DNA from: Bacteroidota bacterium
GTDB lineage: Bacteria; Bacteroidota; Bacteroidia; Chitinophagales; Chitinophagaceae
Direction: 5' to 3'
Assembly: GCA_021824855.1 (NCBI GenBank)
Contig: JAKAJX010000247.1
Coordinates: 1-9,402, forward strand
DNA length: 9,402 nucleotides
Shown here: positions 1 through 5,012 of the stretch, piece by piece
How positions within the stretch are numbered: position 1 is the first letter of the stretch
How the letters are laid out: every line of letters begins with the position of its first letter
Made by a program: the position numbers and the translations under genes
Notes under the pieces: model-generated
The model's input: the letters and a program-made list of their open reading frames with translations, nothing else
The model's database searches: none
What the model was told of the DNA's origin: nothing

Positions 1-42
1 TGCTAATGACAATAACACATAATTTAATTTCAGTTTTTTCAT
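1..42 (-). CDS. N-terminus of a secreted protein, inferred nitrous-oxide reductase (partial)
   Basis: Reading leftwards from an ATG at 42-40, the frame stays open to the window edge and gives MKKLKLNYVLLSLA, a basic start followed by a hydrophobic run, as expected for a Sec signal peptide. It begins 17 bases after the stop of the cytochrome c gene on the same strand, so the two are almost certainly co-transcribed. Only 14 residues are visible, so the sequence itself cannot identify the product. The nosZ suggestion rests on context: in Bacteroidota clade II nos clusters, a small cytochrome c of this type commonly lies just upstream of Sec-dependent NosZ. Another periplasmic or lipoprotein gene is possible. 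Confidence 0.55.
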   Translation of the reverse strand, partial: MKKLKLNYVLLSLA

Positions 43-59
43 ATATCAACTTTTAGGTT

Positions 60-521
60 TTATTTTACGCCATCATTTTTACGCATAAACTCATAAATAT
101 TTCTAGCATCATCATCACTTAAATTTTGGTTGGGCATACGCACCAAACATATTTCTAACATGGCTTGAGCTTTGGGATCTTTATTAATCATTTCATCGGT
201 ATTGGTAGCAAAATTCATAATCCATTCGGGTGTATGTCGGCTTGTTACACCTTTCCAACCCGGACCAACTAATTTTTCATCAGTTAGTTTATGACAACTA
301 CTACATTTAACTCCAAATACTTTTTCTCCGGCTGTAGCTTTGGCAACATCTAAATTGGGTGATAACTCTATTTTAGAAAATTTACCCAAGCCTCTGTTGG
401 GATCGTATGATGAAACATCTTTTGTATTTACACCATCGGTTCCGGGTGCTTTATCAGCATTATTATTACCACAGGATATTAGAAAAAATACCATTGAAAG
501 AATCAATAAATTTAGTTTCAT
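60..521 (-). CDS. Lipoprotein monohaem c-type cytochrome, probable electron donor of a nos operon
   Basis: The protein has 153 residues. A signal peptide ends in a lipobox (LISC, Cys17), so the mature protein should be lipid-anchored outside the cytoplasmic membrane. A low-complexity linker (about 18-55) leads into one class I cytochrome c domain. The haem-binding motif CSSCH is at 73-77 and the likely axial Met is Met129 in the RMPNQNL segment, followed by the usual C-terminal helix (about 135-148). A single haem and this size fit a small electron carrier. The segments KLTDEKLVGPGWKGV and RMPNQNLSDDDA resemble, from memory, the cytochrome encoded next to clade II nosZ in Bacteroidota; electron delivery to N2O reductase is therefore inferred, not shown. 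The gene diverges from the Crp/Fnr gene, and a degenerate regulatory box with a promoter element lies upstream. The ATG at 521-519 is chosen because the signal peptide starts there. Confidence 0.9.
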   Translation of the reverse strand: MKLNLLILSMVFFLISCGNNNADKAPGTDGVNTKDVSSYDPNRGLGKFSKIELSPNLDVAKATAGEKVFGVKCSSCHKLTDEKLVGPGWKGVTSRHTPEWIMNFATNTDEMINKDPKAQAMLEICLVRMPNQNLSDDDARNIYEFMRKNDGVK

Positions 522-548
522 GAGCTTATAATTTTTTAATTAAGTATA

Positions 549-556
549 CAAGATTA
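549..556 (-). promoter_or_regulatory. Predicted -7 promoter element of the cytochrome c operon
   Basis: The minus strand reads TAATCTTG, matching 5 of the 6 fixed positions of the Bacteroidota -7 consensus TAnnTTTG. It begins exactly 22 bases after the Fnr-like box at 579-592, the same distance seen before the membrane protein and ric genes. Transcription would start near 544, leaving a leader of about 22 bases. No convincing -33 TTG is visible, as expected for an activator-dependent promoter. This is a prediction from pattern and spacing only. Confidence 0.45.
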
Positions 557-578
557 GAAAGCAATCTGTCGGTATTTT

Positions 579-592
579 ATGCGTACAATCAT
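579..592 (-). promoter_or_regulatory. Degenerate Crp/Fnr-type box facing the cytochrome c gene
   Basis: The minus strand reads ATGAT-TGTA-CGCAT. The upstream half-site is perfect and the downstream half keeps CAT, so 8 of 10 half-site positions match the ATGAT-N4-ATCAT form shared by three other sites in the window. Its centre lies about 41.5 bases before the predicted start of transcription. It would be a weak hit alone; the conserved spacing to the -7 element supports it. The same bases form part of a wider imperfect inverted repeat, GCGTAC-N8-GTATGC (581-600). Confidence 0.45.
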
Positions 593-645
593 AAGTATGC
601 GAAAAAGCAACAAGTTTGGATGTAAAAGAATATTTATTAAGGAAC

Positions 646-659
646 ATGATATTTATCAT
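646..659 (+). promoter_or_regulatory. Crp/Fnr-type operator in the divergent regulator/cytochrome intergenic region
   Basis: ATGATA-TT-TATCAT is a perfect 6-bp inverted repeat that contains TGAT-N4-ATCA, the core of the E. coli Fnr consensus TTGAT-N4-ATCAA. It lies 90 bases before the regulator ATG, which implies autoregulation. It is also about 108 bases upstream of the predicted cytochrome start, with 67 bases between the centres of the two boxes, so it could act on both promoters. Binding by the adjacent regulator is inferred. Confidence 0.65.
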
Positions 660-680
660 CCTTTTTTCGGTGTAAAATCA

Positions 681-688
681 TATATTGT
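681..688 (+). promoter_or_regulatory. Possible -7 promoter element of the Crp/Fnr gene
   Basis: TATATTGT matches 4 of 6 fixed positions of TAnnTTTG and resembles a generic -10 hexamer. It starts 21 bases after the box at 646-659, one base closer than the other three pairs in the window. Transcription would begin near 693, giving a leader of about 57 bases. It is the weakest of the four promoter predictions. Confidence 0.3.
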
Positions 689-749
689 ATATGCTCTACA
701 ATGTATTTTTAGCGTTACCAATTTAATAAACCACAATAACTAATTAACC

Positions 750-1361
750 ATGATGATTGATATTGATTTATTATTAGCATGGGGTGCTACCTACAAAAAA
801 TTAGAGCCTAACGAAATTATTTTTAACGAAGGTGGCGTTTGCAATTTTTATCATCAATTGGTTGAAGGAAGCGTGCGTTGGGTAAATATTAATGAAGAGG
901 GAAAAGAATTTATTCAAACAATTATTGAACCCGGAGAATGTTTTGGAGAGCTGCCTTTATTTGATGGTGAAGGTTTTGCCGCATCGGGTATTAGCAACAC
1001 TACTTCACTTATACTGCGTTTACATAAAGCTTCTTTTCATCAACTACTAAAAGAGAGAAGTGATATTCATTTACGGTTTTCGCAATTATTGGCACAACGT
1101 GTTCGTTTCAAATTTCTTATTTTAAAAGAATTGGCGTTTAACGATCCCGAACATCGAATTGCTACCTTATTAGCTTACTTGAAAAAGAATAAAAAAAATG
1201 TTTGTTCGGAATGTAATCAACTACAACTTACAAGGCAACAAATTGCAGATATGACCGGATTGAGAGTTGAAACCGTAATAAGAGCCATGCGAAATATGCA
1301 CGATAAAGGAGATTTATTAATTAAGAAAGGAAAAGTATATTATAATGCTATAGCTTTATAA
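750..1361 (+). CDS. Crp/Fnr-family transcriptional regulator, probable NO/anaerobiosis regulator
   Basis: The protein has 203 residues with the standard two-domain layout. An N-terminal cyclic-nucleotide-binding-like beta-roll (about 15-105) includes the PGECFGELPLF segment at 61-71. A dimerisation helix (about 106-130) precedes a C-terminal winged helix, in which LTRQQIADMTGLRVETVIRAM (about 160-180) is the helix-turn-helix. It lacks the N-terminal cysteine cluster of oxygen-sensing Fnr. It has four cysteines (31, 64, 152, 155), the last two as a CSEC pair just before the helix-turn-helix. It lies beside ric and a cytochrome c gene and has Fnr-like boxes in front of itself and its neighbours, so control of an NO or low-oxygen response is likely; the effector is not determined. 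Translation may begin at the ATG at 750 or the adjacent one at 753. Confidence 0.9.
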   Translation: MMIDIDLLLAWGATYKKLEPNEIIFNEGGVCNFYHQLVEGSVRWVNINEEGKEFIQTIIEPGECFGELPLFDGEGFAASGISNTTSLILRLHKASFHQLLKERSDIHLRFSQLLAQRVRFKFLILKELAFNDPEHRIATLLAYLKKNKKNVCSECNQLQLTRQQIADMTGLRVETVIRAMRNMHDKGDLLIKKGKVYYNAIAL

Positions 1362-1364
1362 TTT

Positions 1365-1378
1365 ATGATTGCAATCAT
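1365..1378 (+). promoter_or_regulatory. Perfectly palindromic Crp/Fnr-type operator before the membrane protein gene
   Basis: ATGAT-TGCA-ATCAT is its own reverse complement, and the symmetry extends one base on each side (1364-1379, 16 bp). It begins three bases after the regulator stop codon and is followed, 22 bases later, by a TAnnTTTG-like element at 1401-1408. Its centre is thus near -41.5 from the predicted transcription start. This gives the membrane protein gene its own promoter despite the tight packing behind the regulator gene. Confidence 0.7.
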
Positions 1379-1400
1379 ATAAAAAACTTTTACTCCGTAG

Positions 1401-1408
1401 TTATTTTG
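1401..1408 (+). promoter_or_regulatory. Predicted -7 element of the membrane protein gene
   Basis: TTATTTTG matches 5 of 6 fixed positions of the TAnnTTTG consensus. It sits 22 bases after the palindrome at 1365-1378 and about 15 bases before the chosen ATG at 1423, predicting a short leader of about 10 bases. Confidence 0.5.
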
Positions 1409-1422
1409 AACAAATAACTACT

Positions 1423-2652
1423 ATGTTTTTTTCACTTCACAAATGGTTAAAAATTGCCTTTTTAAATTTACTGATTGTTTCATTGTTAGGTATTATTCTT
1501 CGATATAAAATTGCTTTCTCACTTCCATTCATAGAACAAAAAAATTTATTACACGGGCATTCGCATTTTGCATTTGCCGGATGGATTACTCAGGCATTAA
1601 TGTTCTTATTAATAAAACAATTACAATTTGCTTCGCCCGAAGTAATCATTAAAAAATACAAATGGATTCTGTATAGCAATTTAATTACTGCCTACGGCAT
1701 GTTGCTTAGTTTTCCATTCGAGGGTTATGGATTATTTTCTATTATTTTTTCTACCCTTTCTGTTTTTGTTTCGTATTGGTTTGCAATTGTATTTTGGAAA
1801 GATTTAAATAAAGAACCTGAAAAAAAAGTTGCTCATTATTATTTTAAAGCTGCCATTTTTTTTAATGCAATATCTTCAATAGGTGCATTTGCCTTAGCTT
1901 TTATGATGGTTAAAAAAATTATTGCACAAAAAATTTCATTACTTGCGGTGTACTTTTTTCTTCATTTTCAATATAATGGTTGGTTTCTTTTTGGTTGTTT
2001 AGGTTTATTAACCATTGTTGCAGAAAAATTTATTGTCAATAAAAAATTATTGTTTCAAATATTTTTACTTTTTTTCATAGCATCTGTACCTGCTTATTTT
2101 TTATCGGCACTATGGTTGCCTATTCCATTACTACTTTATTTATTAGTTGTTATCTCTGCAATTATACAAGCAATAGCATGGTTTTTATTTTTACAATTAC
2201 TTATTAAAAATAAAATTCAGTTTGCCAATTTTAATACAGTAAGTAAATTACTTTTTACATTAAGTGCTGTTGCTCTATCTATAAAAATAATATTACAAGC
2301 ACTGTCTACCATTCCATCGTTAAGTCAATTGGCATTTGGCTTCAGGCCTATTGTAATTGGCTATTTACATTTAGTACTATTGGGCTTTACCAGTATTTTT
2401 TTATTTAGCTATATTCTTCAGTTTGAAATTAATTTTCTACCCAAAAAAATAAAAACCGGTATTTATGTTTTTGTAATAGGAATTATTTTAAACGAAGTAT
2501 TATTAATGCTACAAGGAACTGCCGACTTGTTTTATTTCTATATTCCATTTCTTAACGAAGCGCTTTTTGCTGTTGCAATAATTTTATTTGCAGGACTTTT
2601 AAAAATTAATTTGCCAATTGTATTTGGTAAAAACAATTTTAATAAAAGATGA
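1423..2652 (+). CDS. Polytopic His-rich membrane protein, NnrS-like or haem-copper oxidase subunit I-like
   Basis: From the ATG at 1423 the protein has 409 residues, mostly hydrophobic, with roughly ten to twelve membrane segments. Candidate metal or haem ligands lie in or next to these segments: His44, His46 and His48 in LHGHSHFAFAGW, His138, His181 in LHFQYNGWF, and His316 in GYLHLVLLGF. The first and last motifs resemble both the His motifs of NnrS and the GHVHSGALGW segment of cbb3/NorB-type subunit I, but the usual Cu-ligand His-His pair is not evident. Its place between a Crp/Fnr gene and ric suggests NO tolerance or NO metabolism (inferred). The frame is open upstream to a TTG at 1369, but that codon lies inside the operator palindrome and upstream of the predicted promoter, so I reject it. 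The TGA stop overlaps the next gene's operator. Confidence 0.75.
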   Translation: MFFSLHKWLKIAFLNLLIVSLLGIILRYKIAFSLPFIEQKNLLHGHSHFAFAGWITQALMFLLIKQLQFASPEVIIKKYKWILYSNLITAYGMLLSFPFEGYGLFSIIFSTLSVFVSYWFAIVFWKDLNKEPEKKVAHYYFKAAIFFNAISSIGAFALAFMMVKKIIAQKISLLAVYFFLHFQYNGWFLFGCLGLLTIVAEKFIVNKKLLFQIFLLFFIASVPAYFLSALWLPIPLLLYLLVVISAIIQAIAWFLFLQLLIKNKIQFANFNTVSKLLFTLSAVALSIKIILQALSTIPSLSQLAFGFRPIVIGYLHLVLLGFTSIFLFSYILQFEINFLPKKIKTGIYVFVIGIILNEVLLMLQGTADLFYFYIPFLNEALFAVAIILFAGLLKINLPIVFGKNNFNKR

Positions 2653-2662
2653 TTTGAATCAC
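2649..2662 (+). promoter_or_regulatory. Crp/Fnr-type operator before ric
   Basis: ATGAT-TTGA-ATCAC carries TGAT-N4-ATCA and matches 9 of 10 half-site positions of the shared box. It overlaps the TGA stop codon (2650-2652) of the membrane protein gene. A TAnnTTTG-like element follows after 22 bases at 2685-2692, which puts the box centre near -41.5. The ric gene therefore probably has its own regulated promoter as well as any read-through. Confidence 0.65.
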
Positions 2663-2684
2663 AAGAAGAAAAATTAATGATACT

Positions 2685-2692
2685 AAACTTTG
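2685..2692 (+). promoter_or_regulatory. Predicted -7 element of ric
   Basis: AAACTTTG matches 5 of 6 fixed positions of TAnnTTTG. It lies 22 bases after the box at 2649-2662 and 14 bases before the ATG at 2707, predicting transcription from about 2697 with a leader of about 10 bases. Confidence 0.5.
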
Positions 2693-2706
2693 CCAAAACA
2701 TTACAC

Positions 2707-3411
2707 ATGAACACTATTTTAGAAAAAACATTGGCTACTATTGTTACAGAAAATCATCAGGCAGCATCGGTATTTGAAAAATATAATTTAGATTTTTGTT
2801 GTAAAGGAAAAAGATCGTTACATGAGGCTTGTACCGAAAAAAATGTTTCTGCAGAAGATATTACGAAAGAAATAGAAGCAATTATATCGGCTCCCAACAA
2901 CAAGCATCTTCCATTTACAGAAATGACGGAAGAACAACTAGTTACTTACATTTTAATTCATCACCATTTTTATGTTAAACAAAGTATGCCTACTATTATT
3001 TCTCATTTAGAAAAAGTAGCTTATAAACATGGTGAAAGATATAATTATATGATAACCGTATTTCAACTATTTCAAGAAATACAACAAGAAATGATAATGC
3101 ACATGCATAAAGAAGAAATGATTTTATTTCCAAGAATAAAAGAAATTTCTTCTGCAAAAATGAATGGCCAACCATTACCCAATGCAGATTTTATTACAGG
3201 CCCTATTCAGGTTATGGAAATGGAGCACGATCATGCAGGCGAAATAATGCAACAAATAAAACAACTTACAACTAATTATACACCCCCGGAAGGAGCTTGC
3301 ACCACTTTTAAAGTAGTGTTGAATGAGCTTCAAGCATTTGAAGAAGATTTGCATCAGCATGTACATTTAGAAAATAATATTTTATTTCCTAAAGCAATGT
3401 CTACATTCTAA
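2707..3411 (+). CDS. ric: Iron-sulfur cluster repair di-iron protein (Ric/ScdA/YtfE)
   Basis: From the ATG at 2707 the protein has 234 residues, close to the usual family size. Residues 1-60 form the ScdA N-terminal domain with the typical DFCCKG motif (Cys31-Cys32). Residues about 75-234 form a hemerythrin-like four-helix domain. Alignment by eye to E. coli YtfE gives di-iron ligands His87, His132 and Glu136 (HMHKEEMILFP), His174 (EHDHAG), and His218 and Glu222 (HVHLENNILFP); all are present, so the site looks intact. The family is cytoplasmic and repairs Fe-S clusters damaged by NO or oxidants. The frame extends to an ATG at 2677, but that start precedes the predicted transcription start and adds ten residues before the usual family N-terminus, so I prefer 2707. 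A strong terminator follows the gene. Confidence 0.93.
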   Translation: MNTILEKTLATIVTENHQAASVFEKYNLDFCCKGKRSLHEACTEKNVSAEDITKEIEAIISAPNNKHLPFTEMTEEQLVTYILIHHHFYVKQSMPTIISHLEKVAYKHGERYNYMITVFQLFQEIQQEMIMHMHKEEMILFPRIKEISSAKMNGQPLPNADFITGPIQVMEMEHDHAGEIMQQIKQLTTNYTPPEGACTTFKVVLNELQAFEEDLHQHVHLENNILFPKAMSTF

Positions 3412-3429
3412 GCAATTACATTCATTAGC

Positions 3430-3470
3430 AAAAACCCTTACTTCCATTCAAGAAAGTAAGGGTTTTTTTT
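3430..3470. terminator. Rho-independent terminator at the end of the nitrogen-oxide island
   Basis: A perfect 14-bp stem pairs 3430-3443 with 3454-3467 around a 10-base loop, and a run of eight T follows (3463-3470). It lies 18 bases after the ric stop. The left arm begins with a run of five A, so on the other strand it also ends in T and could stop the leftward lipoprotein transcript that ends at 3499. A shared bidirectional terminator between convergent units is likely. Confidence 0.9.
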
Positions 3471-3498
3471 ATACTAAATTTTAACTACTATATTTCAA

Positions 3499-4977
3499 TT
3501 AATGCATGTTACCAGAGCCATTACTTTGATAAGCTCCAATATCGGAACCAGGCTGAGTAATATTAGCTCCAAAATCTCCACCAACAGGTACCGAAGCTAT
3601 TGCTCTAAAAGCCGTATAGCCTTTACCTATAGCAGGTGAATTACTTTGTAAATGAAAATCATAACCAGAAGCATACGCAATGGAAGATGGTGTTGCAGCT
3701 TCGGGTAAAGGGAATTTTACAAACAAAGGATTATTTTGTCCAACTAATGCATTAATAGCTGCATTAGCGTATGGAGCACCCGGATAGTAATTAGCAGAAA
3801 TCATTGACATAATATTTGGAATGTCATTAGCCTGAGGGCGTGTCCATAATCCAGAAACAGGAACACCGGCACCGGTTCTCATCATATTTGATGTATCGGG
3901 CGTTACAGGATAAAATTGATTTACACCTGCAATTGAATCGCTATAATTAAATGTATTACCATATTTAATATTGCTAGTATCCGCAACTACTAAAGCATTA
4001 CCTAAATACGATTGTGTAGCTCCAATAATACGTAAGCCATATCTACAATTTACTATCAAATTATTATAGGCTAATCCTCTTGCTTGTTGTTCGTAATTAA
4101 TTGAACCGCCTCTTCCCAATTCTACACATCTAAAACCAGAATTTACAACAGTATTATTGTAAAAATTACAGTTGGTTTGTACGCTTCCAGGTTGGCCAAT
4201 ATCAGAAGCTTTAGGACCATTGGTGTTACAGCCAATAAATAAATTATAGGCACAATCTCCTACACCGCCACCTTTTACATTAAAACAATCTCCGCCTGTT
4301 GGTCCACACTTTTCAAAGGTATTTCTCATTACAGAAAATTTACCCGATTTAAGACGAATGGCATCATCTGTTGCACCATATATCCATGAATCTTCTAAAA
4401 TAAAATTACCGTTAGTGTTTTGAAAGAAGATATCATAAGAATCGCCGGTAGAAGCTCCTACTATTGGTGGCTGAGCCGCAGAAATTGGTGCTCCTGCAAA
4501 TTGAATGGCAGTCCATTTTAATACTAAATTTTTACAAGAACTGTCTGTCCATAAACCACCCCACGTTCCCTGAAATGCAGGATCTGAAGCAACAGGAGTT
4601 CCCGGAACATCTTGTTTTGCCTGATTTTCAACCGTAAAATATACCGGACTTGTAGCATTACCTAATGAAAATAAGTTTCCTTTTATCCAAAAGTTGTAAG
4701 CTCCCTTAAAATACACTTTTACGCCCGGTTGAATAATTAAAGAGTCTCCACTGTTAATAATAACATCTCCTGTTACATAATACGTTTGGTTTGCTTGCAT
4801 TGTACCTTTAATTGATCCGCTTATATTGCCGGGTTGCACTGTTTGCCCAACTTGAACATAAGCCGATGTAACAGTAGACGTATTTTTATTACACGAAAAG
4901 AGAACACTTGTTGCCACTAACAATAATGGCAATCCCGATAAATTAAATATCAGGTTTTTAATTTTGTTTTGTTTCAT
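3499..4977 (-). CDS. Right-handed beta-helix lipoprotein, partner of the TonB receptor
   Basis: The protein has 492 residues. The signal peptide ends at a lipobox-like LFSC, with Cys29 as the lipidation site, so it is probably on the outer membrane or cell surface. After a short linker, residues about 55-360 show repeated short strands with Asn/Gly turns (for example GDVIINSGDSLIIQPGVKVYF, FILEDSWIYGATDDAIRL, NNTVVNSGFRCVEL and NNLIVNCRYGLRII), the pattern of a parallel right-handed beta-helix. The C-terminal SPAIGKGY and SDIGAYQ segments are typical of secreted beta-helix proteins of the choice-of-anchor Q kind. This fold includes polysaccharide lyases and carbohydrate-binding proteins, but I see no recognisable catalytic triad, so no activity is assigned. 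It starts 35 bases downstream of the TonB receptor on the same strand and is very probably co-transcribed. Confidence 0.82.
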   Translation of the reverse strand: MKQNKIKNLIFNLSGLPLLLVATSVLFSCNKNTSTVTSAYVQVGQTVQPGNISGSIKGTMQANQTYYVTGDVIINSGDSLIIQPGVKVYFKGAYNFWIKGNLFSLGNATSPVYFTVENQAKQDVPGTPVASDPAFQGTWGGLWTDSSCKNLVLKWTAIQFAGAPISAAQPPIVGASTGDSYDIFFQNTNGNFILEDSWIYGATDDAIRLKSGKFSVMRNTFEKCGPTGGDCFNVKGGGVGDCAYNLFIGCNTNGPKASDIGQPGSVQTNCNFYNNTVVNSGFRCVELGRGGSINYEQQARGLAYNNLIVNCRYGLRIIGATQSYLGNALVVADTSNIKYGNTFNYSDSIAGVNQFYPVTPDTSNMMRTGAGVPVSGLWTRPQANDIPNIMSMISANYYPGAPYANAAINALVGQNNPLFVKFPLPEAATPSSIAYASGYDFHLQSNSPAIGKGYTAFRAIASVPVGGDFGANITQPGSDIGAYQSNGSGNMH

Positions 4978-5012
4978 TTTTTAAATTTTTATGAGGTGTT
5001 GAAAAAGCTGTA

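Noticed and set aside
340..531. Open frame on the plus strand opposite the cytochrome c signal and linker region
   Set aside because: It lies antisense to a gene with clear family motifs, has no recognisable domain, and ends in the divergent promoter region.
611..618. CAAGTTTG as a promoter element for the Crp/Fnr gene
   Set aside because: It matches 5 of 6 fixed positions of TAnnTTTG, but no TTG lies at a suitable distance upstream and it does not share the box spacing of the other promoters.
1369..1422. N-terminal extension of the membrane protein from a TTG at 1369
   Set aside because: The TTG is inside a perfect palindrome and upstream of the predicted promoter element, and an ATG at 1423 begins directly before the first membrane segment.
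3175..3366. 63-codon minus-strand frame inside ric
   Set aside because: It is antisense to the hemerythrin-domain ligand motifs and has no independent support.
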